A stretch of 64,000 nt of DNA from contig CP019169.1 in NCBI GenBank assembly GCA_001953215.1, forward strand, positions 2,666,001 to 2,730,000, read 5' to 3'. Positions within the stretch are counted from its first letter, which is position 1. Each line of letters begins with the position of its first letter. Below, in pieces: positions 26,831 through 36,500 of this stretch. Under the pieces are notes generated by a model, which ran no database searches, was not told the DNA's origin, and saw nothing but the letters and a program-made list of their open reading frames with translations. The translations under genes and the position numbers were made by a program. Source of the DNA: Betaproteobacteria bacterium GR16-43 (lineage in GTDB: Bacteria > Pseudomonadota > Gammaproteobacteria > Burkholderiales > Usitatibacteraceae).

Positions 26831-29800
26831 CTAAGGCGACACGCCACTCACGGTCCACCCCTGGCCGGCGCCCATCAATTCCGCGCCCGAGGTCATGGTG
26901 GTGCCGTTCATGAGCCACACGGCCGCACGCCCGTCGACGTTCTCCCAGACGATGTCGGCTTTTCCATCGCCGTTCATGTCCTGCACGCGCTTCGCACTCC
27001 AGCCGCCACCTGCGTTGAGGATCTGCGTGGTTTGCGTCGGCACGAGGCCGTTCATGAGGTAGATCGCGGCGCGCCCGTCGGTGTGCAGGAAGAAGAGATC
27101 CGCCTTGCCGTCGCCGTTGAAGTCGCCGGTGCGCGTGACGCTCCAGCCCGTGCCGGCACCGAGCAAACCGGAGCCGCTCGCCATCGCCGAACCGTTCATC
27201 AACCACACCGCGATCGATCCGTCCGCGTTCTGCCACAAGAGGTCGCTCTTGCCGTCGCCGTCGAAGTCCGCGACATGCGTCACGGTCCAGCCGGTGCCGG
27301 CGTTGAGGATCTGGTTCGTGGACTTCACCGTGAGGCCGTCCATCAGCCAGATCGCCACGCGGCCGTCGGCGTGCGTCCACAACAAATCGGCCTTGCCGTC
27401 GCCATCGAAGTCCCCCGTCTTCGTGACGCTCCAGCCGGTGCCCGCGGAGAGCAGCGTCGAGCCGGCCTTCATCGCCACGCCGTCCATCAACCAGGCCGCG
27501 ATGGTGCCGTCGGCGTTCTGGAAGACGAGGTCGGCCTTACCGTCGCCGTCGAGGTCCGCGGCTTGCGTCACGGTCCACGGTCCGGCGGGGAGGATGAGCT
27601 GCTTCGTCACCGCGGTGGTGCCGTCCATCAGGTACACGGTGATGCGGCCATCGGGGTTCTGCCACACGAGGTCGCTCTTGCCGTCGCCGTTCAGGTCCGC
27701 GATGTGGGCGACTTGCCACGCCGTGCCCGCCGGGAAGATCTGCTCGCTGCTCGAGATGGCGAAGCCATCCATCAGCCAGATCGCCACGCGCCCGTCGGTG
27801 TTGCGCCACACGAGGTCGCTCTTGCCGTCCGCGTTGAAGTCGGACTTCGGCGACGCGGCCGCGGTGAAGATCGCGATCGCGGAGTACCCATCGCCATCGT
27901 TGTCCGTCAGCGTGAGCGAGCAGGCCGGGCTCGTGCCGGAGCAGCTACCCTCCCAGTGGTCGAAGCGCATGCCGGCATCGGGTGTGGCCTGCAGCGTGAC
28001 CTGCTGGCCGTACGGGAACTGGAAGTAGCACTCGGGATCGCGGCAATCGATGCCCGCGGGCGTGGAGACTACGCGCCCGCTGCCTTGCACGCCGACGAGG
28101 AGGTCGCCGGTCGCGAACTTCGCGGTCACGGACGCCCCTCGGTTCACGGTCACGGTGCAGGTGGCCGCGGTGCCGGTGCAATCGCCCTGCCAGCCGAGGA
28201 AGGCCGCGCCGGGTTGCGGTGTCGCGGTCAGCGTCACGGTGGTGCCGCGATTGACGACCTCCTCGCAATCGCTGCCGCAGTTGATGCCGGTGCCGGTCAC
28301 CGTGCCCGGGCCCTCGGCCTGGACCGACAGGCGGTTGGGCGAAAAGATCGTGAGGATGGTGTAGCTGGCCGTCACCGAGACATCGACCGTGCACGTGAGG
28401 TTCTGCGTGCTGCACGGCGTGGCCCAGGCCAGCAGGAACGACGTGGGATCGGGCTCCGCGACCAGGTTGACGGACGTGCGAGGCGTCCCCGTGTAGTCCT
28501 CGAAGCAGTCGGTGCCGCAATCGATGCCGGCGCTGAGCGGGCTGCTGCGCACGCGGCCGGTTCCGTCGCCTTGCTTCACGATCGTGATCGCGCGGGTCGC
28601 GGCGAACGTGGCCGTGACGCTGCGTGCCTGGTTCATGTTCACCACGCAGGCGCCCATGCCCGAGCACGCGCCGCTCCAGCCCGTGAAGCTCTGGAAGGCA
28701 TTCGGGTTCGCGGTGAGCGTGACGGAGGTGCCGTTCGCGTAGGACTCCGCGCAATCGTTGGGGCAGGAGATGCCCGAGGGCGACGAGCTGACGGTGCCGC
28801 CTCCGTTCACCGTGACGGTGAGCACCGGCCCGATCCCGAACTCCGCGGTGACCTGTGTGTCGTCGTTGATCGTGATCGTGCACGTCGGCGCGGCTCCACT
28901 GCAGGCGCCACCGCCCCAGCCGATGAACGACGTGCCGGACGCGGCGGCCGCGGTGAGCGTCACCGCCGTGCCCGTGTTGTAGACGCTGTAGCACGTCGCG
29001 CCGCAATTGATGCCCGCGGGGCTCGAGGTGATGGTCCCGTTACCGGTCTTCACGATCTCGAGGCTCCGGCCGCGGATGAAGTTCGCCGCCAGGCTGATGT
29101 TCCGGTTGAGCGTGAGCGTGCAGGGATTGGTGCCGAAGGCGGCGCAGTCGCCGCTCCAGCCCGTGAAGATCGACGGGCCTTCCGGCACCGCGTTGAACGT
29201 GACGGTCGTGCCCGGCGGGAAATCCTCGAAGCAATCCGAGCCGCAATCGATGCCCGCGGGCGTGGATACGACGCGGCCTTGGCCGCCGTTCGGGTTCAGC
29301 ACGTTGGCCGACACCGTGAAGTGATCCGCGAAACCGGCGAAGACGGTGACACTGCCGTTCATCAGGAACGAGCAGGTGCCCGTGCCGGTGCACGGTCCGC
29401 TCCAGCCGGTGAACACCCAGCCGGATTGCGGCGTCGCGGTGAGCGTGACGAGGTTGCCGTCGGCGATGTCTTCCTGGCAATCGGCGCCGCAGTTGATGCC
29501 GGTGCCGGTCACGGTGCCGGATCCGACCTTGGAAACGCTGAGGCTCGACGTGCCGGCGCCCGCGGCGGCCAGGATCACGAGCCCGTCACGCGCGATGCCA
29601 CCGACTTGCGTGAACGTGCCGCCGGCGACCACGAGCGCGCCCTGCACCACGAGCGCCCGCACGTCGCCGTTGGCCGAAGGGTTCCACGCATCGGCCGCGG
29701 CCGTCGTGAGGTCGATGGCCGCGAGGTTCTGGCGCGCCTGCCCTCCGGCACTGTTGAAGGCGCCGCCGGCGTAGAGCAGCGAGCCGCCTTGCGCGATGGC

Positions 29801-31672
29801 CGCGACCTGGCCGGCCATCGGGTTCCACGGGGTGGCCGTCGAGCCGAAGAACTCCAGGGCGGCGAGGCCGTTGCGCGCTTGGCCGCCGATCTGGCTGAAG
29901 GAGCCGCCGGCATAGATCGTGTCGCCGATGCCGTAGAGCGAGAGCACGGGGCCGTTGGGCTGCGGATCGAATCCGAGGAGGTCGCCGGAGTTGCTGGCCT
30001 GGGTACCGGCCACGGCGCCCACCGAAGGACGAGCGCTTCCGCCCAGCACGCTGAAGTAGCCGCCGATGATGACGGCGCCGTCGTCGTAGCCGATTGCGGC
30101 GACCGCGGCGTTCGCGCCGGGATTCCACGGGAGCGTGGCGCCCGCGGCGTCGAAGGCCGCGAGGCGCGAGCGCGACTGGCCGCCCGCGGTGGTGAACTCG
30201 CCACCCGCGTAGATCGTGCCGTCGACCGTCATGAGCGCGTTCACGCCGCCGTTGGCGCCCGGGTTCCAGGACAGCACCGCGCCGCTGGCGGTGTCGAAGG
30301 CCGCGAGGCGCTGGCGCGTGCTGCCGCCGGCGCGGGAGAACTGGCCGCCCACGTACGCGCTCGTGCCTTCCACCGCGATGGCCTGGATGATGTAGTTGGT
30401 GCCCGAGGTCCACGTCGCGTCGAGCGAGCCGTCGGCGTTCAGGCGCAGCAGGTAGGTGCGGCCCTGCGCGACGCCGCTCGCGTCGTGCGCCACGAGGAAG
30501 TTGCCGCCGACGAGGAAGCGGCCGTCGGGTTGCGCCGCGACCGCGTTCACGATCCCGGGCTTGCCCGCGTGCGACCAGCCGGAGATGTTGACGCCGGCGT
30601 CGTCGATGGCGGCGAAGGCGATGCGCGTCACGCCCGCGGCGCTTTCGAACGATCCGCCCACGTAGCTGCGTCCGGACGTGCGCGCCAGTGCGCGCACGGT
30701 GGTGTTCGCGCCCGGATTCCACGCCTGCACGGCGCCGGAGGACTTGCTCACCGCGGCGAGGTTGGCGCGAGCCTGCGCGCTCACGGAGGCGAAGAGACCC
30801 CCGAGGTAGACGAGGGTCCCGTCGATGCGCAGCGCGTAGATGTTGCCGTTGGCGTTCGGGTCCCAGGGCTGCAAGGCGGCGTTGGTGATGTCGAGCGCGG
30901 CGCCGTGGTTGCGCGTGGTCGCGCCGACGGCCGTGAACTCACCGCCCACGTAGACGTTCGAACCGTCGATCGCGAGCGCGTACACGTCGCCGTTGAGGTT
31001 CGGGTTCCAGGCAGCGGTCGCGCCCGAGTTCTTGTCGATCGCGGCGGCCCGGTTGCGCGTCGTCGCGCCCACCTGCGTGAACGATCCGCCGACGTACAGG
31101 TTGTTGCCGAGGACGGCGAGCGAGCGCACCGCGCCGTTCGGGGCGGGCGCGAACACGTTCAGGTTTCCGGTCGCGACCTCGATGGAGGCGAGCCGCGTGC
31201 GGGCCTGCGCGCCCACCGTGGTGAAGTCTCCGCCGGCGAAGACCACGGATCCGTCCACGGCGAGCGAATACACCACTCCGTTGGTGCCGGTGGCGAAGGC
31301 AAGCGCGTTGCCGGAAGCGTCGAGGCGCGCCAGGTTGGCGCGCGCCACACCCCCGATGTTGGCGAACTGCCCGCCGACGAACACGTTGGTGCCGTCGACC
31401 GCGATCGCGCGCACCACGCCGTCGGGCGAGGGGTTCCATGCGAGGTCGAGCGAGCCGTCGCTGTTCAGCCGCGCGAGGTTGCGGCGCGCCACGCCGGCCA
31501 CGCGCGTGAAGTCCCCGCCGAGGATGACCTTGCCGTCGGCCTGCACGGCGACGGCGTAGACGTCGCCCTGCGCCATCAGCCGCAGGTCGGAGGCCAGCGG
31601 CGCCTGTGCGGCCGCGAAGAGCGGCAGCAACGCCGAGAAGAAGAACACGAGCTGTTGGACGATGCGCCGCAT
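26831..31672 (-). CDS. Exported delta-60-type double propeller, InlB-like repeats, VCBS propeller protein (larger paralogue)
   Basis: The 1613-residue protein has a signal peptide ('MRRIVQQLVFFFSALLPLFAAAQ') and 14 '[YFV]xGGxF' repeats to about residue 690, again two times seven. It then has seven or so Cys-rich InlB-B-like repeats ('GINCGADCQEDIADGNLVTL', 'GW.G.C.G.G.C'), more than its paralogue, and the VCBS propeller ending 'GWTVSGVSP'. Within the VCBS part blades 2-7 differ from the paralogue at only a handful of residues. Start ATG 31672 with GAGGG nine bases upstream. It lies 106 bp downstream of lytR on the same strand, with a LytTR-type site and a -10 element in that gap, so it is probably a direct target of LytSR. 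Each added InlB-like repeat lengthens the stalk between the propellers. Confidence 0.88.
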   Translation of the reverse strand: MRRIVQQLVFFFSALLPLFAAAQAPLASDLRLMAQGDVYAVAVQADGKVILGGDFTRVAGVARRNLARLNSDGSLDLAWNPSPDGVVRAIAVDGTNVFVGGQFANIGGVARANLARLDASGNALAFATGTNGVVYSLAVDGSVVFAGGDFTTVGAQARTRLASIEVATGNLNVFAPAPNGAVRSLAVLGNNLYVGGSFTQVGATTRNRAAAIDKNSGATAAWNPNLNGDVYALAIDGSNVYVGGEFTAVGATTRNHGAALDITNAALQPWDPNANGNIYALRIDGTLVYLGGLFASVSAQARANLAAVSKSSGAVQAWNPGANTTVRALARTSGRSYVGGSFESAAGVTRIAFAAIDDAGVNISGWSHAGKPGIVNAVAAQPDGRFLVGGNFLVAHDASGVAQGRTYLLRLNADGSLDATWTSGTNYIIQAIAVEGTSAYVGGQFSRAGGSTRQRLAAFDTASGAVLSWNPGANGGVNALMTVDGTIYAGGEFTTAGGQSRSRLAAFDAAGATLPWNPGANAAVAAIGYDDGAVIIGGYFSVLGGSARPSVGAVAGTQASNSGDLLGFDPQPNGPVLSLYGIGDTIYAGGSFSQIGGQARNGLAALEFFGSTATPWNPMAGQVAAIAQGGSLLYAGGAFNSAGGQARQNLAAIDLTTAAADAWNPSANGDVRALVVQGALVVAGGTFTQVGGIARDGLVILAAAGAGTSSLSVSKVGSGTVTGTGINCGADCQEDIADGNLVTLTATPQSGWVFTGWSGPCTGTGTCSFLMNGSVTVFAGFADHFTVSANVLNPNGGQGRVVSTPAGIDCGSDCFEDFPPGTTVTFNAVPEGPSIFTGWSGDCAAFGTNPCTLTLNRNISLAANFIRGRSLEIVKTGNGTITSSPAGINCGATCYSVYNTGTAVTLTAAAASGTSFIGWGGGACSGAAPTCTITINDDTQVTAEFGIGPVLTVTVNGGGTVSSSPSGISCPNDCAESYANGTSVTLTANPNAFQSFTGWSGACSGMGACVVNMNQARSVTATFAATRAITIVKQGDGTGRVRSSPLSAGIDCGTDCFEDYTGTPRTSVNLVAEPDPTSFLLAWATPCSTQNLTCTVDVSVTASYTILTIFSPNRLSVQAEGPGTVTGTGINCGSDCEEVVNRGTTVTLTATPQPGAAFLGWQGDCTGTAATCTVTVNRGASVTAKFATGDLLVGVQGSGRVVSTPAGIDCRDPECYFQFPYGQQVTLQATPDAGMRFDHWEGSCSGTSPACSLTLTDNDGDGYSAIAIFTAAASPKSDFNADGKSDLVWRNTDGRVAIWLMDGFAISSSEQIFPAGTAWQVAHIADLNGDGKSDLVWQNPDGRITVYLMDGTTAVTKQLILPAGPWTVTQAADLDGDGKADLVFQNADGTIAAWLMDGVAMKAGSTLLSAGTGWSVTKTGDFDGDGKADLLWTHADGRVAIWLMDGLTVKSTNQILNAGTGWTVTHVADFDGDGKSDLLWQNADGSIAVWLMNGSAMASGSGLLGAGTGWSVTRTGDFNGDGKADLFFLHTDGRAAIYLMNGLVPTQTTQILNAGGGWSAKRVQDMNGDGKADIVWENVDGRAAVWLMNGTTMTSGAELMGAGQGWTVSGVSP
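26901..27857 (-). repeat. Near-identical VCBS-encoding repeat, copy B
   Basis: This is the partner of 22615-23571, at a constant offset of 4286 with no insertion or deletion. The sequence just 3' of the tract (26831-26900) and the InlB-encoding sequence 5' of it diverge abruptly from the paralogue. That sharp boundary is what a conversion tract would give. Confidence 0.85.
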
Positions 31673-31705
31673 GGTGAAAGCCCTCGACAGGTTGAAGTCG
31701 GGGCG

Positions 31706-31770
31706 ATTAGAAAGCGGCGCGCGGGATCACGGGCGTTCGATTCGACGAATCCGCCGCGAGGTTCGACGAA
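31706..31770 (-). promoter_or_regulatory. LytTR-type binding site with -10 element upstream of the VCBS gene 26831-31672
   Basis: Two identical 9-bp repeats, TTCGACGAA, occur at 31741-31749 and 31762-31770, 21 bp apart. On the minus strand TCTAAT lies at 31706-31711, again exactly 29 bp from the repeat pair and about 34 bases before the ATG. Spacing and sequence match 26718-26782. The site sits in the 106-bp gap between lytR and its likely target. Confidence 0.62.
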
Positions 31771-31778
31771 CCCGGAAA

Positions 31779-32489
31779 CTAGTTGTCGGACAGGTGGGCG
31801 CGCAGGCGCGAGACCGCGCTCCGCCCGAGCTCGAGCGGCGACTTCTGGCCTTCGAGATGCAGCAGCCCCGCGTCGCGCGAGGGAACTTCGAGGCGCAGGA
31901 TGTGCGCCCGGTTCACGAAGAGCGAGCGGTCCAGGCGCGGGAATTCGCGCTCCGGCAGCAACGTTTCCCACTCCTTCATGGGCCGGTGCACGAGCATCGG
32001 CGCGTGGCGGACGAAGCGCACGCGCGTGTAGTCGGCCTGCGCCTCGATGGCCACGATTTCGCGCAAGGGAGCCACGACCACTTGCGTGCCATCGCGAAGG
32101 CAGACCGAATCGTTGATCGCGAGGCTGGGCGCGTCGCCGGGCACGGCACCCGCGCGGCGCAGCGCCTGGCGCATGCGCTCGGGCGCCACGGGTTTCAGAA
32201 GGTAGTCGACGGCCTGCACGTCGAAGGCGCGGGCCGCGTACTCGGCGAACGCGGTGACGAAGATCACCTTCGGCTGCGGGCTCACGCGGCCGATCAGTTC
32301 GAAGCCGTCGTCGCCGGGCATGCGAACGTCGAGGAACACGAGGTCGGGACGCTCGCGAGCGCACACGGCCGCCGCGTCGTTCACGTTGTCGGCCTCGCCC
32401 ACGATCTCGACGGTCGGATGCTCGGCCAGGAGCTGGCGCAGGTACTTGCGCGCGAGCCGCTCGTCGTCGACCAGGACGGCGCGGGTCAT
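31779..32489 (-). CDS. LytTR-family response regulator
   Basis: The 236-residue protein has a receiver domain (about 3-118) with acidic pocket Asp8-Asp9, phospho-acceptor Asp54 ('LVFLDVRMPG') and the lysine in 'YLLKPV'. A LytTR DNA-binding domain follows (about 135-235, 'IVAIEAQADYTRVRF', 'FPRLDRSLFVNRAHI'). The ATG at 32489 overlaps the stop of the sensor kinase gene by four bases (ATGA); the open frame further upstream is a shadow of the kinase. LytTR domains bind paired 9-bp direct repeats, and such pairs are present at three promoters nearby. Likely role: control of the adjacent delta-60 VCBS genes and of its own operon. Confidence 0.95.
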   Translation of the reverse strand: MTRAVLVDDERLARKYLRQLLAEHPTVEIVGEADNVNDAAAVCARERPDLVFLDVRMPGDDGFELIGRVSPQPKVIFVTAFAEYAARAFDVQAVDYLLKPVAPERMRQALRRAGAVPGDAPSLAINDSVCLRDGTQVVVAPLREIVAIEAQADYTRVRFVRHAPMLVHRPMKEWETLLPEREFPRLDRSLFVNRAHILRLEVPSRDAGLLHLEGQKSPLELGRSAVSRLRAHLSDN

Positions 32490-33511
32490 GTGCGCGGAAC
32501 CTCGATGGCCACGTTCACCCAATTCTCGCCGCGGTCGATGTCGAAGCGGTGCCGGCCGGGGAAGAGCAACTGCAGGCGCTGGCGGATCGACTCCAGGCCG
32601 AAGCCCTGGCCCGGCTGCGGCTTCGAGCGCTCGACCCACGCCCCCGTGTTGCCCACCTCGATGCGCACCATGCTGTCGGAGCACGCCGCGCGGATCACGA
32701 GCTTCATGGCGCCCGCGTTGCCGCCAAGGCCGTGCTTCACGGCGTTCTCCACCAGCGGCTGGAGGAAGAAGCCCGGCACGCGGGCCGCGCGCGCCTCGGG
32801 CGTGGTCTCGATCGTGTACGCGAGGCGCTCCTCGAAGCGCAGCTTTTCCACCTTGAGGTAGTGATCCATCGCGTCCAGCTCGGCGCCCAGCGGCACCGAC
32901 TCGGCCTCGCGGTGCGAAAGCGAGTAGCGAAGATAGGCGGCCAGCTCGAGCGAGAGCGCACGCACCGCCTTCGGGTTGTCGTCGGCCTCGGCGGCGATGG
33001 CGTTCAGCGCATTGAAGAGGAAGTGGGGATTCAGGTGCGCGCGCAACGCCCGCAGCTCGGCCGCGTCGGCGTCGGCGCGCGCCTTCATGCCGATCACGAG
33101 GCTGCGCACCCAGAAGTACAGGAAGCTCCAGCAGATGTAGAGCATGAAGCGCAGCGTGCCGATCGCGTACATGCCGCGCTCGCCGGGCAGCACCAGTTCG
33201 TGCTCGGCGTAGAAGAGGCTGCGCATCGTGGCGAAATACGTCGCGTCGACGAGGGCCGCGACCAGCGAGAGCGCGAACACCTTCAGCGCGATCTGCGGCG
33301 AGGCCGACGTGGCCGGGATGCGCCGGTAGAAGAAGTGCAGGCCGACCGTGAGCAGGAAGCTGAACGGCTCCTGGAGCAGGGTCGAGGTGACCGCCAGGCG
33401 CGTGTTGCTCAGCACCAGCGTCTTGAAAAGGGTGATCACGACCGCGAACGCGAGCCAGCCCGCGATCTGCAGCCGCCAGAAGAGCGGGAGTTTCCGCCAA
33501 GCGTGCTTCAT
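32486..33511 (-). CDS. LytS/YehU-type membrane sensor histidine kinase
   Basis: I use the ATG at 33511 (341 residues); a GTG at 33535 would add eight residues. Four hydrophobic helices in the first 140 residues are followed by the His_kinase-type phosphorylation motif 'LNPHFLFNALNAI' and a HATPase_c domain with N-box 'QPLVENAVKHGL' and 'GFGLESIRQRLQLLF'. It has no obvious extracellular sensor domain, so the signal is probably perceived in or near the membrane. It is co-translated with the LytTR regulator. A LytTR-type repeat pair lies upstream at 33564-33593, which suggests autoregulation. Confidence 0.93.
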   Translation of the reverse strand: MKHAWRKLPLFWRLQIAGWLAFAVVITLFKTLVLSNTRLAVTSTLLQEPFSFLLTVGLHFFYRRIPATSASPQIALKVFALSLVAALVDATYFATMRSLFYAEHELVLPGERGMYAIGTLRFMLYICWSFLYFWVRSLVIGMKARADADAAELRALRAHLNPHFLFNALNAIAAEADDNPKAVRALSLELAAYLRYSLSHREAESVPLGAELDAMDHYLKVEKLRFEERLAYTIETTPEARAARVPGFFLQPLVENAVKHGLGGNAGAMKLVIRAACSDSMVRIEVGNTGAWVERSKPQPGQGFGLESIRQRLQLLFPGRHRFDIDRGENWVNVAIEVPRT

Positions 33512-33563
33512 CGCCGGCAAGTCTAGCGCGGCCACGCGAAACGAGGCTCGGCGGATGCGCCGG

Positions 33564-33593
33564 TTCGTCGAGCCTCCTGCCCGTTTCGTCGAA
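33564..33593 (-). promoter_or_regulatory. LytTR-type repeat pair upstream of the lytSR operon
   Basis: Read on the minus strand the repeats are TTCGACGAA and CTCGACGAA, 21 bp apart, as at the two delta-60 VCBS promoters but in opposite orientation. The site lies 53 bp upstream of the kinase ATG, in the short gap after the RCC1-VCBS gene. No matching -10 was found. Confidence 0.5.
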
Positions 33594-33599
33594 GCAGCC

Positions 33600-36500
33600 C
33601 TACGGCCCCTGGCTCACGGGGCTCACGCGCCAACCCGTTCCCGGGCCGAGCACGCCCGCGCCGCTGGCCATCGCGGTGCCGTTCATCAACCAGATGGCGA
33701 GGCGGCCGTCGACGTTCTCCCAGACGATGTCGGCCTTCCCGTCGCCGTCGAGATCGGCCACGCGCCGCACGGACCAGCCGCCCCCGGCGTTCAGGATCTG
33801 CGTGGTCGCGGTCGGCGTGATCCCGTTCATCAGGTAGATCGCGACACGGCCGTCCGTGTGTTCGAACACGAGGTCGGCTTTTCCGTCGCCGTCGAAGTCG
33901 CCCACGCGCGTGACTGCCCAGCCCGTCGCGGCTCCGAGCAGTTCGGTGCCCGAGGTCATGGTCGTGCCGTTCATCAGCCACACGGCGGTGCGGCCATCGG
34001 CGTTGTGCCAGACGATGTCGGCCTTGCCGTCGCCGTTCAAGTCGGCCGTGTGCGTCGCGGTCCAACCCGTGCCGGCGTTCAGGATCTGCACCGTCGCCGT
34101 GGGCGTGAGGCCGTTCATGAGGTAGATGGCTGCACGTCCGTCGCTGTGGGTGAAGAAGAGATCCTTCTTGCCGTCGCCATCGAAGTCGGCCACCAACGAG
34201 ACCGTCCAGCCCGTGCCCGGGCCCAGGATCGTCGCACCCGAAGTGACAAGCGCACCGTTCATCAGGTACGCGGCAACCGTGCCGTCGACATTCTGGAACA
34301 CGATGTCGGCTTTCCCATCGCCATCGAGGTCACCGGTGCCAACCACGCTCCAGCCGCCACCCGCGGGCAGCAGGTTCTGCTTGAGCGTCGCGGTTGTGCC
34401 GTCCATCAGGTACACGGTCACGCGACCATCCGGATTGGCCCACACGAGATCGGCCTTGCCGTCGCCGTTGAGGTCCGCGATCTGCGCCACGGCCCAGTTA
34501 GTTCCGGCCGGGAAGATCTCGGCAGACGACGCGATCGTGAGGCCATTCATCAGCCAGATCGCGCCGCGGCCGTCGGCGTTGCGGAACAGCAGGTCACCTT
34601 TCCCGTTGCCGTCGAAGTCCGCGCTGGGTTTCGCCGGCGCGTTGAGCGTGAAGGACGCAGTGACGGTACGGTCCGCATCGAGCGTGAACGAGCAGGGGCC
34701 CGTGCCGGTGCAGGCGCCCGACCATCCCGCGAACGTCGAGCCCGAGCCGGCCGTGGCCGTCAGCATCACGGTCGTGCCGCCCGCGAGGATCGCGCTGCAG
34801 GTGGTACCGCAATCGATGCCCGGACCGCTCACCGAACCGTTGCCGGACGTGATGACGGTCAGCGTGTACTGCGTGGGCGTGACGGTGAAGCTGCGATCCA
34901 CCGGATCGGCCGGCAGGTACGCCGGGCTGCCGCCTTGCGTCGCGCGGATCGTGCACGTGCCGGTGGTGAGCAGCGCCACCGAGTTTGCGGTCACCGTGCA
35001 GACACCCATCGTGAGCGATTCGAACGCGACCGCAAGCCCCGAGCTCGCCGTGGCGCTCACGGTGAACGGCGTCTGCGCGAGCGAGCGATCGCCGAGCGGA
35101 TCGAACGTGATCGATTGCGACTGTTGCACGAGGTTGAAGGTCGCGGTCACCGTGCGGTCCTGGCCGTTCATCGCCTGGATGCACTCGTCGGCGGAGAGCG
35201 AACAGTCGGGCGTCCAGCCGGCGAACACCGAGCCCGCATCCGGGATCGCCTTCACGAGCGCGGCTCCGTTGGGCGTCAGCGTGGTCGTGCACGTAGGCCC
35301 GCAGTCGAGGCGGAAGGCGTCGCTGAAGCCGATCACGCGGCCCGTGCCCGTGCCGTTCTTCAGTATCGTGAACGTGCGGTACTCGCGCACACCGAGGAAC
35401 AGGTTGAAGTCGTTCGTCATCGTGACGTCGCACTCGAGGTGCGAGGGCGTGATCACGGTGACGGCGCAGTTGGTGTTGTAGTTGGTGAATTCGTATTGCG
35501 CCGGCAGGTTCACCGTGATATGCACCGGCGTGCCGACGGGGTAGAAGCCGCCCGGCGGCGACGAGGTCACGACCACGCTGGCCGGTGCGCCCAAGGGGCG
35601 GTCCGCGATAAGGCGGCGCAGGTTGAGCTTGCTCGTCGCGAACGTGCCCGGCTGGAACCGGAAGACGCGCACCTCGTCGATGAGTCCTCCGTAGAAGCCG
35701 GCGCTTCCGCCGTCGTAGCCGACCGACGTGTTGGTGGAGTAGGGCTCGGACGGCGCGGCGCCCGACGTGCCCAACTCGAAGCCGTTCATGTAGAAGTGCC
35801 ACGTGCCGTTGGTGCGCACGAACGCGACGTGCGTGAGGTCGGTGCCCGTCACCGACTCGAACGGGCTGCCCACCGCGGTGCCGCCCACATAGCCGCGGGT
35901 GAGGTTTCCGACTCGCATGATCCCGAAGCCGTTCACGCCGGGCTGGCCGATCCAGGCGATCACGCCGTTGCCGCTCGCGGCACTCGCTTTCACCCACGCC
36001 TCGATGCCGATGTCGTCGGTGTCGTTGGACGGGACCGTTTCGATCCCATAGCCGTCGGTCGTGCCGTTGAAGAGGATGCCGATGCCTTGCGCCGCCGCAC
36101 CCGCGACGTATTGCGGCGTGCCCGTGCGATAGAGCTGCTCGAAGCCCGATGCTTGCGTAATGGCATTCGCGGGCTGGCCGATCGCGGCACCCGGGTCGTC
36201 GTCGCCGAGGCGGAACTGCGCCATCACTTCGAAGGGCGGCGAGAAAGTGGCGGTGACGTTCGTGACGCCCGCGGCGAGCGTCAGCGTGCAGGGCGCGGCG
36301 CCCGCGCAACCCCCGCCGCTCCAGCCGCGGAAGTAGAAGCCCGCGTCGGGCGTGGCGGTGAGCGTCACCACCGTGCCGGCGCTGAAGTCCTCGGTGCAAT
36401 CGCCGCCGCAGGAGATGCCGGAGAGGTCCGACGTGACGGTGCCGGTGCCCTGGCCCGCGCGCGCGACGTTCAGCGTCGCCACGGGATTGGGCAGGACGGT

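Noticed and set aside
22545-31672. CRISPR-like or tandem DNA repeat arrays
   Set aside because: The periodicity of about 140 bases comes from in-frame propeller blades and is too diverged for a CRISPR array; there are no spacers or cas genes.
22485-32116. Very long plus-strand open frames (1449 and 1694 codons) opposite the delta-60 VCBS genes
   Set aside because: Their products mirror the repeats in reverse and have no hydrophobic core pattern. The minus-strand genes have signal peptides, ribosome-binding sites and terminators.
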